From Apodemus sylvaticus (lineage: Eukaryota; Chordata; Mammalia; Rodentia; Muridae): 64,000 nucleotides of DNA. The stretch covers positions 78,558,266-78,622,265 of the forward strand of contig NC_067472.1 of NCBI RefSeq assembly GCF_947179515.1, written 5' to 3'. Both the position numbers and the translations under genes were made by a program. Shown piece after piece: positions 32,790 through 45,942 of the stretch (the first letter of the stretch is position 1; each line of letters starts with the position of its first letter). The notes below the pieces were generated by a model. It was not told the DNA's origin and searched no databases. It saw nothing but the letters and a program-made list of their open reading frames with translations.

Positions 32790-33300
32790 ATGTTGATCCC
32801 TGAAGATACCCACATCCTGAGTCCCAGACTGAATATGACTTAGTGCGTTATGTGACAGAGGGAAAGGGGATTGTACAGAAGTGACACTGAGGTGAGGTTT
32901 TGTTTTGTTTTTAATTTTTTGAGATGGGGTCTCACTATGTAGACCTGCCTGGCCTGAAACTCACCAGAGATTTGCATCCCAAGTGTTGAGACTAAAGGCA
33001 TTGCGCCATGTTGCTGAGCAAAACTGAGAAACTGGGATTTGATTATTGGGGCCATTGTAATCATGGGTCCTTATGCTGGAAAGGAACGGACTCCTAACAA
33101 GAGCAGGGGACTCTGAAAGCTGGAAGAGAGGCATGTGTGTCAGGGTGCAGGCGGCCTGGAGGAACCGGAAAAGCAGAAAACAGGTTCTGCCCAGACCGGT
33201 GCAGCCCCACAGCGATAGCCCAGTGAAACCCACTCGAGACTTGTATCCTCTAGAATTGTAAGATAATAAATTTGTGTCAAGCTGCTTTAATTGTGGTGAT
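32790..33300 (+). mobile_element. MaLR/MLT-like LTR, old, split by a B1
   Basis: tgttgatccctgaagatacc, catcctgagtccc and gtaagataataaatttgtgt occur in the order of an old mammalian MaLR-type LTR, with AATAAA near its end. A diverged antisense B1 (32917-33015) interrupts it. Confidence 0.6.
32917..33015 (-). mobile_element. Diverged B1 inside the MaLR-like LTR
   Basis: tttgagatggggtctcacta and cccaagtgttgagactaaag. Confidence 0.65.
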
Positions 33301-33318
33301 TTAATAAAGCACCGGTAG

Positions 33319-33498
33319 GGAGAGATGGCTCAGGGGTTAAGAGCACCGACTGCTCTTCCAGAGGTCCTGAGTTCAAGTTCCAGCAACCACATGGTGGCTC
33401 GCAACCATCTGTAATGGGTTCTAATGCCCTCTCCTGGTGTGTCTGAAGACAGCGACAGCGTACTCACATATATAAATAAATATATATATATATAAAAC
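33319..33498 (+). mobile_element. B2 SINE with perfect target-site duplication
   Basis: Flanked by an exact 15-bp repeat ataaagcaccggtag at 33304-33318 and 33499-33513. The (TA)n-rich tail ends at 33498. A young insertion next to the MaLR-like LTR end. Confidence 0.95.
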
Positions 33499-34611
33499 AT
33501 AAAGCACCGGTAGAAAGTGAATATACGCTCACCTACTCTCTGGAGAGCTACACCTGCTTCAGAACCAGCCCTGTTAGGCCTTTGCCATACTGTTCTTGTC
33601 TTCCCATCCAAGCACTCATCTGGCCCAACCCTGCTTAGGTTTGAGATTGGGTATATTCTGGATGGTACGACCATGGGTTTTCTAAGCACAAAGCCAGTAA
33701 TTGTTTGGATGGGTTTTTGTTGTGTTGAGACAGTCTCCCTTAGACCCTGGCTCTCCCGGAGTTGATTACGTAGACCAGGCTAGTCTTAAACTTAGATCCA
33801 TCTGCCTCTGCCTTCCTCTCCAATAATAGAACTACATATAGTTTTTTTTAAAAGGGGGCCTAAGAAATGCCTGAGCAGTTAAAAGGGCCCAGACTTTGAT
33901 TCTTAGCACTTAACACATAGGCTCACAGTCTTCTGTAACTCCAGGGGAACCTGATGGCCTTCTAGCGTCAGTCACCAGGTAGGTGTCCAGGTGGTAGACA
34001 ATACAAAGGCAAAGCACCCAGACACATTTAAAAATGTTTTTTAATGAAAAGAAATGCATTTCATTCTGACTGACGGGCCCTGATTCTTCAGCCTGGTGAC
34101 CGTGGATATCCTGTCTCTGGGTGTTTAGATAAATGGAACCCATACAATGTGATCCCTCCATCTTCTTACTCCTAACTGTATTTTTAGGGTTTATCTGTGA
34201 CTTAGCATGTCACTACTTTCTTTTTCCCCCTAAGGATAGCGTCTCTGTGTAGCCCAGACTGGCCTACTTAAAACTTAATATGTAGACCAGGCTGGCCTTG
34301 GATTTAGAGATCTGCCTACTTCTGCCTCCAGAGGTCAGGGATTCGGGGTCTTAAAGGCACACTCCACCGCAACAGTGCAAATGCCTCGATCTTTGCTGTG
34401 GCTTAATTGTGTTGTCTAGCCGCTACTCTTGGGAGTGCAGTGGAGCCAGGGACTTGCACCTGCCCGACAGGCATTTTAGCGCTGAGGAATCGCCCAGTCC
34501 AGTTCTTGGTTTTGCTGTGTGTGGGGGGAGGGGCTAGGGGAACGGTTGGGGGAATTCTATTCAAGACCTTGCGTCAAACAACTCTACCACTGAACTACAC
34601 CCCTAAGCTTT

Positions 34612-34760
34612 TTTTTTTTTTTTTTTATGATTTATTATTTATTTATTTGAAGTCTCATCACAGAAGGTTGTGAACCACCATGTGGTTGCTAGGATTTGTA
34701 TTCAGGACCTCCGGAAGAGCAGTCAATGCTCTTAACCACTGAGCCATCTCTCCAGCCCCT
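34612..34760 (-). mobile_element. B2 SINE, internally deleted
   Basis: A poly(T) start is followed by tatgatttattatttattta and then gaaggttgtgaaccaccatg, so the B2 middle is missing. Confidence 0.88.
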
Positions 34761-34879
34761 CCCTAAGTTTAAAAATAGAAATCAGTTATCTCCTGTCCTG
34801 TGGGTCCTGGGGATTGGTCTCAGGTACTCAGGCCTGACAGTGAGTGCCTCTACTAGGGAACCATTTCCCTGCCCCCCCC

Positions 34880-35045
34880 CCCTTTTTTTTTGGTTTGGTT
34901 TTTCGAGAAAGGGTTTCTCTGTGTAGCCCTGGCTGTCCTGGAACTCACTCTGTAGACCAGGCTGGCCTTGAATTCAGAAATCTGCCTGCCTCTGCCTCCC
35001 AAATGTAATGCTTGGGTTTAAAGGTGTGCACCACCACCGTCCTGC
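34880..35045 (-). mobile_element. B1 SINE
   Basis: Antisense B1 preceded by C9T8; cgagaaagggtttctctgtg to gtttaaaggtgtgcaccacc. Confidence 0.9.
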
Positions 35046-35757
35046 CCCATCTTAAACATCTGTCTCTTGGTGATGTCTATAAACTGCTAAGTCTGACCTT
35101 GAACGAGTCCTTGTGTCTCAACCCTTTGACTGCTAAGGTTATAAGGTGCTCCACTGAGGCAGCTGCTGCTTGGGAAGGTCTCCTGGTGTCTGACTGCAGC
35201 CCTGCTGCCTGTTTTATTTTTACTTTTTATTTCACTATGTACCAGCCACAGGCACTGTTTCCCTCTTTTCTTTTCCCTGCGGTGGGGTGGGCCTGTGAGG
35301 CTGAACGTCGTGTTGCAGAACACTAGAAGAAGGCCGTTCTCCCTGGAAGTCCTTTCCTCCCAGCCGCCTGGGAAAGACCAATCAATAGAGACCTAAGGGG
35401 ACTCCCTTTCCCTCGGGCTTCCTGCGTGGCCCTCCCTGCTTGTTAGCTTGGTGGTTGTTTCCTCCACTGAGCCTGTACCACAGATGTGTGACTAGGACCT
35501 AAACTACCTTCCCACAGTGTTCTCTGCTACTTAGTCTTAGAGGCAGAGGACCGAAGACAAAGGAAGTGAGCCTGCTTCCCCGTCCTGTTGACAGGGCAGC
35601 AGCCCTCTCCTCAAGAAGCCATGGTTCAGTGGCTCATACTGTGAACCAGTCAGAAGCATCAGAAGTTCAAGGACATAAATTGAAGTTCTTTGGGGGCTGT
35701 TTGGATAATGGAATACAGATGTCTGAACCCGGAGTCTCTGAGGGCACTGAAGGGTGT

Positions 35758-36270
35758 CTTAGTTAATGTTTTCCTTGCTGTGATAAGATAGGACCAAAAC
35801 CAGGTGGTGGAGGTGAACACCTTTGATCCCAGACAGAGGAAGGAAGATCTCTTGAGTCCAAGGTCAACCTGGTCTATGGAGTGAGTTCCAGGATAGCCAA
35901 AAATGTAGAGAAACACTGTCTCGACCAAAACAACAAAACACCTAGAAAACCATCATGACCAAATGCATCATGGGAAAGAATGAGTTGAGCTCATTGTTAA
36001 GCTGGTGGGAGCCAGCTGGTCAAAATTGAAGCAAAGGCCGTGGAAGAATGTGGTTTGCTGGCCTGCTCAGCTTGCTTTCCTATGGTAGCCAGGGCCACCA
36101 GTCCAGGGGTGGGGTGGCCTCTGCTCAGCATGCAGTGAGCTGAGCCCTTCCTGTCAGTCAAGTGCACTACAAACGTGCCTACTGGCCAATCTACGTGCCT
36201 ACAGGCCAATCTACAGAGGCTTTTAATCAACAGTTCCTCTTCCCAAATGACTACATAAAACTAACAACAG
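35758..36270 (+). mobile_element. Rodent LTR-like repeat with a nested B1
   Basis: ttagttaatgttttccttgc, then a B1 (35797-35940, plus strand), then accatcatgaccaaatgcat, and further on tctacagaggcttttaatca. Same broad family as 54774-55545; name not assigned. Confidence 0.55.
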
Positions 36271-36609
36271 CCATTCTTACTCCATGGAGTATCCTAGTAT
36301 TGTGGCCAGTCACAAGACCTTAAGGTCAAAGCTGTAGGTGACAACATCACATTCAAACCATCTGACTTGACTGCTTTTTATTTCCAAAGAGGTAAGGAGC
36401 CGGGTGAGGTGGGGGTGGAGGGTGGGATGTGGGGGTAGGGGTGGGGTATATGAATCCTCTGGGTGAGGTCCAGGGTGTTGGCTTCTGCCATGGGCATCTG
36501 GGCGACTCATGGGTTCAAGGAGTAGAGTAATGTCCAAACACTGCTGAAAAAAATCAAATAGGGTGTGGTGGGACACGCCTGGGGAAAGCCTGAGCTACAT
36601 AGTCCCCAG

Positions 36610-36755
36610 GTCAAACCACAGCCAGGTGTGGTGGTGCGTGCTTGTAATCCCACCACTGGGGGGTGGGAATGGGAGGATCAGGAATTCATTCTTAGTTTAC
36701 CTAGCAAGTTTAGGGACAGCCTGGGCTACATGAGAACCCCTCAAACAACAAAGAC
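36610..36755 (+). mobile_element. B1-like SINE, diverged
   Basis: gccaggtgtggtggtgcgtg start and cagcctgggctacatgagaa, with an inserted stretch in between. Confidence 0.65.
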
Positions 36756-36899
36756 CAAACTAGACAAAATATGGATTTATTCTGCAAGAATGTCTGACAC
36801 ACCCACCATCTCACATGAAGAGGTCTTAGTCCCACATTCATCTGCTGGTTTGGGTTGGTTTGTGTGTGTGTATATGTATGTAGGGGGTTGCTTGTCTTT

Positions 36900-37080
36900 T
36901 AAGATTTTTTTTACTTGTTTGCATGTATGTGTACCGTGTGTGTAGTGTCAACCCTTGAAAGCCAGAACAGGGTATTGGAGACTTGAGTTACAGATGTGAG
37001 CCACCTGTGAGTGGGCAGTGACCCCAGGCCCTCCACACGAGAAGCAAGTGTTCTTCACTGCTGAGCCATCTCTCAGCTCC
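36900..37080 (-). mobile_element. B3-type SINE
   Basis: aagattttttttacttgttt to gctgagccatctctcagctc, diverged antisense copy. Confidence 0.7.
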
Positions 37081-37084
37081 TCTT

Positions 37085-37955
37085 GGTTTGAGACAATAAA
37101 CTGGCCTCAAACTTTCCACCCTCGCATTTCCTTGTAAGTACTAGTATCTTTAGGTGTGTGATGCTGTCTGACTCCATCCAGCAGATGAGCCAGCCATTTT
37201 GCTTTGCTGCTGATCCTAGGTTGCAGGCTGTGACTGTCTATATGAAGTCAGCACCAAGCTGGGTATCTGGAAATGCCCAGCTTCTCATGATACTGAGACA
37301 GATGAATGACTCAGGTCTGATTTATAAGCAGGTGTGTGCCGAATGGGAGGTGTTGATGCTCTGGGGAGTATGAAGACACTTCTGAACTCCTCCTGGTGGC
37401 CAGGCTGCCTTGGCCCTCTTCGGGCCCAAGGTTATGGTGTTAAGCAGGGTTTCAGCCACCCCAGGCCACCACCAATACTTTGGAGACCTATATACAGTCT
37501 ACCTACACTCTGCTAATTCTAGCTGCTGCAGGCCTCTCCCTACCAGGTCTGTTCTTCAGAGGCTTGTCTGGCCTAGACTGTCTCTAAAGTAAGGCTCCAG
37601 CTGCCTTACAGCAGGTGATGGAGCTGTAGGAGCCAGCAGCCTGTGGGATGCCACTGGGGACGCCTTGAGCAGTTTCTCTTTTCCTGTTCTGATGCCATCA
37701 GTCTTGCTCTGGCTTTCCGGTTCCCACCCTCCTCTGCCGGCCTCTGCCCTGCAGTTTGCAGTGGTTTCAGGCTCTCCACCTCCAGTGCCCTGCTCCGAGG
37801 ACATTTATCCCCACCTCTCCACGCTTGCCAAGTCACCTGAGTTTCTCACCCAGTCCACACTGTCCCTGTTCAGAATCTCAACCTGTGCTTTGGCAAAGAA
37901 GATGAGGATGTCTGGCATTGAGGCTTCCCTACGTACATTAGTACATTAGTCCCAA
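37085..37955. other. About 870 bp without recognised repeat or gene
   Basis: No SINE, LTR or coding match. Open frames of 60-94 residues exist on both strands, with no recognisable domain. This is the longest repeat-free block in the right half of the window. Confidence 0.45.
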
Positions 37956-37959
37956 CTCT

Positions 37960-38145
37960 TTTTTTTTTTAATGATTCATTTATTTTATGTATATGAATAT
38001 ACTGTCACTGTCCTCAGACACACCAGATGAAGGCATCAGATCCCATTACAGATGGTTGTGAGCAACCATGTGGTTGATGGGAATTGAACTCGACCTCTGG
38101 AAGAGCAGTCAGTTGTTCTAACCGCTGAGCCATCTCTCCAGCTCC
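37960..38145 (-). mobile_element. B2 SINE
   Basis: tgattcatttattttatgta to cgctgagccatctctccagc. Confidence 0.92.
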
Positions 38146-38875
38146 CCCCATCCTCTCCCCCTCCCCCCAGCTCCTTATTTAACACCTAATTTCCCCATTG
38201 TGCATAGGAAGCAGATGAGACTCAGCACGCTGAGGTGAAGCCACAGCCCAGTGCTCCACAGCTTGTGAATATTAAAGGATCTAAATCAATCTGCCTGTCC
38301 CTAAAGTTTAGTCAGGAGATTCAGTGAATTTTTTTTTCCTTTATATTTTGCCCATCTTTCAGAAAGTTGGACTGGTGACATATGCTTATAATCCCAGCAC
38401 TCAAATTGAAGCGAGAGGAGGCTCGTGAGTTCAAGTCTGGGCTGGGGTGCACTATTGAGTTTGAGACTATCTTGTGCTACCTATGTAGCTTGGCTCTGTA
38501 TCAAATTAACTATAATTTTTAGAATTAGGTTATTTTCCTCCTACTGAGATATGAGAGACATTTCTATATTCCAGACACAAGTCATGGTCAGATGCTGCTG
38601 TCAAGTGTTCTCAGGCAGTGACTTCTCTTTCCTCTTTAGTTCTTCTTTTCTGAGACAATTTATGTCTCCTAGACTGGGCTCCAACTTGTGTTCCTCTTAC
38701 ATCCGTCTTCAAATACTGAGATTAGAGGCATGTCATTGCACTCAGTTTATGTGGTCCTGGGTATTGGACTCAGGGCTTTATGAATGCTAGGAAACATTTT
38801 ACCAACTGACGCATCCCCAGCCCCTCTTCTTTTTACTTTTTATCTTTAATTTTTATTTCATTTTGGTTCATTTTA

Positions 38876-39016
38876 TTTTTTTTGAGACAGGGTCTCCGAT
38901 GTAGTCCTTGCTGTCCTGGAACTTGCTTTATAGATCAGGCTGGACTCAAAACACACAGAGATCTGCCTGGCTCTGGAGTGCTAGGATTAAAGGCATGCTG
39001 TACCACTACCAACCTG
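38876..39016 (-). mobile_element. B1 SINE, diverged
   Basis: tttttgagacagggtctccg to gcatgctgtaccactaccaa. Confidence 0.8.
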
Positions 39017-39534
39017 CAATTTCTTTTCAGTTTTAAAAATCAGTATCTCCTGTTTTGATTTGTGTCTCTCCCTCTCAGCCTCTACCTGATTCTCTCCCTG
39101 CTAGGGAACTCTGGGCCTTCAACATACTGGGGCCTGGGGAACTCAGGGCCTTCCTCCCGTGTACTGAGGCAATAGGCAAGCTGTACCTGCAACCCTATTC
39201 AGTTTTATGCAGTCATGTGGTGCTTAATTATAAGCGGTGTCAGTTGGCTTGAGAGTTGGCACGATGGTTGAGAACCCTGGGTGATCTTACAGAGGGCCTG
39301 AGTTCAGTTCCCACACATACATGGAGTTCCACAGCAATCTGTAACTTGGGCCCTGGGCACATGTAACCTGGCCTCTCCAGGCAGCAGTCATACATGTGAC
39401 GTTACCAACAAAGCACCCACACACATAAAGTAAAAAAAAAAAAAAAAGAGTAGGGGCACTAACCATCTCTGAGCAACATGTTACTGAGTTTTCTGTTTTA
39501 TACAATTGTGCCAACATTATAAAGTGTTACCGCA

Positions 39535-39692
39535 GAGCTGGAGAGATGGCTCAGCAGTTAAGAGCACCGACTGCTCTTCCAAAGGACCTGAGTTCAAATC
39601 CCAGCAACCACATGGTGGCTCACAACCATCCATAGTGTGATCTGACTCCGTCTTCTACTACTTCTTCAACTACAGCATACTTACATATATAA

Positions 39693-39739
<47 letters not shown>

Positions 39740-39751
39740 ATCTTAAAAAAA
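39535..39751 (+). mobile_element. B2 SINE with long (AAAT)n tail
   Basis: gagctggagagatggctcag start. A 14-bp flanking repeat aaagtgtta(c/t)cgca at 39521-39534 and 39752-39765 differs at one base. The tail contains about 12 aaat units. Confidence 0.94.
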
Positions 39752-40085
39752 AAAGTGTTATCGCACAAACCCTAATAGTAGATACCATGTTACACACCTG
39801 CCGGTTGGATCTGGTGCTGCAACCCTGCACGTGTGAGTGCACTTAATGGCATGGGCATGGGCAAGGATGTGGGCATATTTACTCTAAACGTGGAACAGGA
39901 CCAGTAAAGAGGCCAGCCATGCGACCAGGGAAACATGATGTCCAGGACCCTTTCAGGACAGTCCGAGACCAAGCCCCTTCTTTAGGCACCCTCTGCCTTG
40001 ACCGACCCAGACAAGCTGGCGACAAGGCAGTTTGAGTCAGTCACTCCCCGTGCTTTTTTCCCCCTCCTTTTTTCCCATTTTTTTT

Positions 40086-40222
40086 TCAAGACAGGGTTTC
40101 TCTGTGTAGCCCTGGCTGTCCTGGAACTCACTCTGTAGACCAGGCTGGCCTTGAACTCATAAGTCCGCCTGTCTCTTGCCTCCCAAGTGCTGGAATTAAA
40201 GGTGTGTGCCACCACTGTCTGG
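40086..40222 (-). mobile_element. B1 SINE
   Basis: caagacagggtttctctgtg to attaaaggtgtgtgccacca. Confidence 0.92.
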
Positions 40223-40235
40223 CATTTGTTACTGT

Positions 40236-40275
40236 TTTGGTTGGTTGGTTGGTTGGTTGGTTGGTTGGTTGGTTG
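40236..40275. repeat. (GGTT)n microsatellite
   Basis: About 9 ggtt units, joined to a further antisense B1-like copy at 40283-40405. Confidence 0.9.
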
Positions 40276-41828
40276 GGTTTTTTGTTTGTTTTTGAGACCT
40301 TGGTTAGCCTGGAACTTGCTGTGTAGACTAGACTGGGCTCAAACTCACAGAGATTCACCTGCCTCCTTTTGAGTGCTGATATTAAAGGTGTAAGTCACCA
40401 TGTTACCATGTAAGTCACATGTTGACCTGTTGAGTTTGTTGTTACTTTAAATTACACTGTTCCATGCTCAGCCCTGTCCTGGGGTTGTATCCTCAGTCAG
40501 TGATGACAGAGACAAATCGGGCTTGGAAGGATCCCTGGGTTTCCTACTGACATCTGGAGTTCTCTGTGGAGGTCAGCAGGGCCTCCATTCTCTGTGAATA
40601 CTCACTCATGCTGGGTATGCTAGAGACGGGTGTGGGGACAAAGGCGGTTCTGGAAGCGTGACTGTGACCTCCGTGGTAGACTTGTTTGGAGCCCCCCTAC
40701 CACCAACTCACCGGAGTCCATACAGATGCGGAGCTTTCGATCTCTCCCTCCTGGGATGTGCAGTATGCGGAGTGGACCATAGACCCAGAGACACAGCCAG
40801 CTGTGAACTGTCATGGAAGTTCTTGAATCCAACCTGGGTCCTCTGAAAGAACAACAAAAACTCTTAACCACTGAGCCAACTCTCTAGACAGGATTGTTCT
40901 GGAATTTTCCCTAGTGATCATGTATGTAGACCTAGTAGTGTGCGCTTAGACATATCTGTACACTTTTCATGCACATCTACTCTGGTGATGAGGAGGGATT
41001 GTTAGATCTTACCTTCCTCATAGTCAGAATGTGGGACCTGCAGGGGTGCTTCCTGAGGAAATCAGGGTACCTGAAGAAGGGGCGTGGCCATGAGGGCTGC
41101 TTGGGCCAATAGCTATGCAGCAAGAGGCAGAGATCTATTTCAGTTTCTCTTTTGTTTGAGACATGGCCTGGCTTCAATTACAGGCAAATATCATCGTGCC
41201 AGCCTAATTCAGGAAATTCAACCCCTGCCACCACCACTGCACACACACACACTTTTACTAGGGTTACAGATGGAACCCAGGGCCTTGTTCATGATCTGAC
41301 AGGAGCAAGATAGTGCCATCTATCAACAAAAAAGTAAACTGGTCTATTTAGAAATAACAGACATTGCATAGAGCCCCATCAGGAAAGATCAGTAAACTAA
41401 AAGCAAAAGAAACAGGAAGGTACCCGTCGGCGTTTGTGGTTTACTCTTTTCCCTGCTTTCTATATTTCTATAAACAAATTAAGATTCCTGGTTTTATTTC
41501 TCTTTTCTCTTTTTTTTCTTTTTTTTTGCATAAGGCCCTGGGGCTCCTTGAGAACATAAGGATGTGATCTTGTTTTGAGGAAGATGACAAGAATGAAGGG
41601 GTTTTCCACGGTGTCTGCTCTTCTCTCCCCCACCCCCATGAACTAGAAAAGTCCTTTGTTCAGGGAGTATTAATAACATAAAATACTAGCATCGGGTTAT
41701 TTTTTTACATTTTTTTGAGATTACAATACAATTACATCATTTCTCCTTTTTGTTTCCTCTCTCCAAATTCCCCCACCTGCTCCCCCTTGCTCTCTTTCAA
41801 ATTTATGGCCTCTTTTCTCTGTAATTCT

Positions 41829-41831
<3 letters not shown>

Positions 41832-41878
<47 letters not shown>
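41832..41878. repeat. (CA)n microsatellite
   Basis: 47 nt of uninterrupted CA dinucleotides. Confidence 0.97.
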
Positions 41879-41880
<2 letters not shown>

Positions 41881-41960
41881 AATAGAGATTCCTAAATACA
41901 TAAATACAACCTGCTCAGTCTGTACACGTTACTTGTATGTATGTTTTCTTTTTCTTTTTT

Positions 41961-42095
41961 TTTTTTAAAGATTTATTTATTTATTTTACACATATAAGCA
42001 CACTGTAGCTGCCTTCAGACACACCAGAAGAGGGCACCAAATCCCATTACAGATGGGCAGTCAGTGCTCTTAACCACTGAGCCATCTCTCCAATA
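41961..42095 (-). mobile_element. B2 SINE, internally deleted
   Basis: The middle between attacagatggg and cagtcagtgctcttaacca is missing. Confidence 0.9.
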
Positions 42096-43464
42096 CTCCC
42101 CCCCCCCACACACACACATACACATTTTTAAAACAGCATTAATTTCAATTAATTTTTTAAAATCCTGGCAACAATGAACTTTGAACACAAAGCATTTTTA
42201 TGTCCTTGATTAGGGGGGCTTCCCATCTGTCACCCCACAGAATTTGTCCTTGTAGAGCCCTGTGAACCACGCCTGCTCGCTGGGAGCCTTGCACTGTGTG
42301 TCTAGCAGGCATGCGCAGTGTAACAGGCATTTAAATGAACCTTTGTTTTTTTTCCTACTTTACATCTTTATTAGTCAGATGTGTGTGCATGAATACAGGC
42401 TCACACTGCCACAGTGTGAACATAGAGGTTGGCAGAAAACTTGCAGTAGTTAGTTTTTCTCCTTCTACCCTGTGGGTTCTGGAGACTGAATTCAGGTTGA
42501 CAGGCTTGGCTGAAGGCTCCTTTACCCACACAGCCGTCTAGATGAGCTGCTCCTTGTCAGGGACCCAGGAACTCATCACTCATTCAGCTAGGACGGCGAG
42601 CCAGCCCTCCCCCGCCCCTCATCCCATATCCCCCCCTTCTTGCACACCCTTTTCGGGTTTTCCAGAACACTCCAAGCCTGATTCATTTTAGGAGTTGTGA
42701 ATTGGAATTGTTTTCCTCCAGAAGTCCCGTCTTCCTAATACCCCGTGGCTGCCTCCCTCCCTCTCCTCGTCAGGACTCACCCTCTCAGGTCAGCCTGCAG
42801 GAAAGAACATTTCGCATCTGCTCCACTGCTCCACAGCGCCTGCGGCATGTGTCTGTTTAGAATTTGTCTCAGGAGAAGTCAGTTCTAAGAGGACAAGTGA
42901 GACTGCACCAACCCAGGTCCAAAGGGTCGAGGGGGGGGGGGGGGAGGAAATGTCCAAGGGACAGTTGTCAGGTGTGAGTGAGAATTCTGGGAAAGAAACT
43001 GTGTCTGCAAAGACGAAGTGATTAGAACTACGGTGACTGCAGCTGTGTGGGCTTCCTGTGGGCTCTGGCTTGATTTCTAGCACCATGCGGCACAGCACAA
43101 CAGAGCACTTAAGGTTCATCGGACGCCTCCTGCTGGCCTCCTGAGGCACTGCACATAAGTGGTACCCTATCATACAAGCAGGCAAAACACCCATACACAT
43201 AATATTTGGAGCAGGGGGGGGGGAGGGGGGGAGAAGTGGTAGCACATATCTTTAGTTCCAGAACTCAGAAAGCAGGGGCAGGAGGATATCTGTGAGTTTG
43301 AACCTGGTCTACACAATGGGTTCCAATACATACATGGCTACACTGAAAGGCCATGCTTTGAGTCGGGGGTGGGGAGGAGAGAGAGAGAAAAGGGGAGAAG
43401 AGGAAGAAGGAGGAGGAGCAAGGTGGAGAGATAGAATCTTTAGCCCCTTAAACAGTGACCTTTG

Positions 43465-43800
43465 CCCAACTCTGTATCAGAACTAACATCCTGTGACTAA
43501 TAGATAAAAACCTTGGAAATCTATTAACTTAGAACACTGACTTCCACTAACCTAAAAGTTAAGACTGTCATCAGATAGCATCTAGGGCTTCCCCTATCTT
43601 TCTGTAACTGTCTCGCTGGTGTTTCCACCCATGCATTTTAAATTTGCCTGGATTTGGCTTTCTTTGACGAGTTACTATAAACGTCATGAGTCTGCTTCCA
43701 CTGGGGACATGGACCCTGACCGGGTAACCTAACCCTATGTTTCTCAGGCCACACTCACTCAAATTCAGCTGTAGAATAAACTATCCCTTACTCGGCTAGA
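43465..43800 (+). mobile_element. LTR-like repeat, copy 1 of an inverted pair
   Basis: Shares blocks aactaacatcctgtgacta, atcagatagcat and catgcattttaa with the reverse complement of 59880-60215. It has AATAAA at 43775-43780 near its end, as an LTR would. Family not assigned. Confidence 0.6.
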
Positions 43801-44162
43801 GGTGAGAACTATGATTATTTTCTTCTGGAGACGTGAAGAAAACTTCCTTCCGGTGGCTGGAGCTGATGAAGAGTCGGGCCTACAGATCAGGAGTCCCAGA
43901 CGCAGGCCTCAGGAGTGGCAAGTGACAGGAAAAGGGGACATTATTCATGCTTTTTCTGGGGTTTGGTGCAGGAGCTCCAGTCAGGAGGAATGTCCCCTTC
44001 CAATCCTCAGATGGTCTGGAGGTCCAGCCATGCGGCTAGTTAGAGTCTTTAGCCTTGAAGGGCGAAGAAAGCAGATTCTTCTTTTTTTGTTGTTGTTTTT
44101 TGTTTTGTTTTGTTTTTTCTTTCTTCTTCTTCTTCCTTTTTTTTTCTTTTTTCTTTTTGGTT

Positions 44163-44303
44163 TTTTTTGAGACAGGGTTTCTCTGTATAGCTCTGGCTGT
44201 CCTGGAGCTCACTCTGTAGACCAGGCTGGCCTCAAACTCAGAAATCCACCTGCCTCTGCCTCCCAAGTGCTGGGATTACAGGCGTGCGCCACCACTGCCC
44301 GGT
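44163..44303 (-). mobile_element. B1 SINE
   Basis: Low-divergence antisense B1 after a T-rich stretch; ends gcgtgcgccaccactgcccg. Confidence 0.94.
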
Positions 44304-44675
44304 GAGCATGAGACTCTTAATCTCAGGGTTGTGGGTTCAAGCCTGAGATTGGGTGCCATTTAGAGAAGTTTGGTCTGATTCTTCCAGCCCCATGCTTGTA
44401 GAAATAAGACTCAGATTCAAACTGTATTTACAAATACCTTGGTGATATAGCTAGGCTCTTCTCTGACTGCATCATAGCCTAAAATAACTCCTTTATTTTT
44501 ACCTGCATTCTGCATGTGGCTGGTCACCTGTGCTCAGGGACCATGTGTCTGTCTCATCACATTTTCTCTGTCGGATCTTCCATGCCTGGCTCTGTCCCAG
44601 AATTCTTTCTGCCTCCCAGATGTCTCTCACCTTCTATGCTTTTCTAGAGGCCATAGGTTTTTGGTTTTTATTTTT

Positions 44676-44856
44676 AAAGTTTGTTTCAATTTATATTATG
44701 TTTATGAAGACACTGTAACTGTCTTCAGACACATCAGAAAAGGGCATCAGATCCCATCACGGATGGTTGCGAGCCATGTGGTTGCTGAGACTTGAACTCA
44801 GCACCTCTTGAAGAGCAATTCAGTGCCCTTAACTGCTGAGCCATCTCTCCAGCCAC
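44676..44856 (-). mobile_element. B2 SINE
   Basis: aagtttgtttcaatttatat to gctgagccatctctccagcc. Confidence 0.9.
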
Positions 44857-45009
44857 CAGCCACAGGGTTTTTTACTTGACAGGTGATGCATTTATACAAT
44901 ATACAAGGCACTTCTCTGCAACATCTCTCTTGCTCTCCCCTCCCCCAATCAGTGATTTCTTAAGTCATCTGAAACAAATTGAAACTGGAGGTTTGTTTGG
45001 TAACAAGAT

Positions 45010-45166
45010 TTTCTTCTTCCTCCTCCTCCTCTTTTTCCTGACATAAGATTTCTCTGTAGCCTTCACTGTCCTGAAACCAGCTCAGTAGACCAGGCTGGCC
45101 TCAAACTCACAGAGCTCTCTGCCTCTCTGTGTTGGGATTAAAGGTGTGCACTACCACCACACAGCC
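45010..45166 (-). mobile_element. B1 SINE, diverged
   Basis: gtagaccaggctggcctcaa and gattaaaggtgtgcactacc. Confidence 0.82.
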
Positions 45167-45935
45167 AGTTTCTTCATTTCTAACTCACATCGGTCTTCTT
45201 TCTGAGGCCAGTCTCAGGAAACTGGAGGTGAGGCATCCGAAAGTGCTTTCTCAGGTTTGGGTGTGTATCTGTGACTGTGTGTCTTTGTTTATGTCAGCTG
45301 TCACCAGCTGCTTCCTGTGGATGCTAAATTAAAATGACACTTTCATGGTTTGACTGGCTTGGGGTGGTTCTTGCATTGGGCAGGTACTAACTAGACGTTT
45401 AGATCAGAGATGGAAGCATTTGGCCTAGTGAAGATCTCCTAGGATGTGTCTCCAATAATTTCTCCTTCTATTTCCTCAGTTCTCTCTCCCTAGGACATTA
45501 TTAGGTTGGTTCCTGGCACGACCTGCTGAGACTCTGTAGAGGAGTCAGAACATCAGGAATGGATTCTCTCCCTCCACTGGAATCCTGGGGTGGAACTCAG
45601 GCTGTGAATTCCAGGCTTAGGCTCTGAGAGATACAGCCATCTTTGTGCCCACACTTCCCTTCCTGCTAGTAGAACTCTAGAGAACAGATTCTTTCAGAAG
45701 ACTCCAGGACCCTGTTGTGAGCAGAGAGGCCACAGAGAGGCTGGAACTCACGAACGATGCAGAAGCTGCCTCTTCTGACCGCAGAATGTGCTCCATCAGG
45801 AGGCATGATCCGAAACTGTACGTGGTGTCCCAGAACTGCTGAGGCAGGAGCAGGCCTGTAAGGTAGAGGTCAGCCTGGTCTGTCTGGCAAGTACCTGGAT
45901 AGCTACGGCTGTACAGAGAAACAGTTTCCAAAAAC

Positions 45936-45942
<7 letters not shown>

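Noticed and set aside
32227..32815. Long open frames on both strands (up to 170 aa) with repeated 10-residue units
   Set aside because: They are produced by the 30-bp minisatellite, whose period is divisible by three; no start context, splice structure or homology supports a gene.
43802..44170. 122-aa plus-strand open frame
   Set aside because: Ends in poly-Phe/Leu from a T-rich B1 tail; no homology in the remainder.
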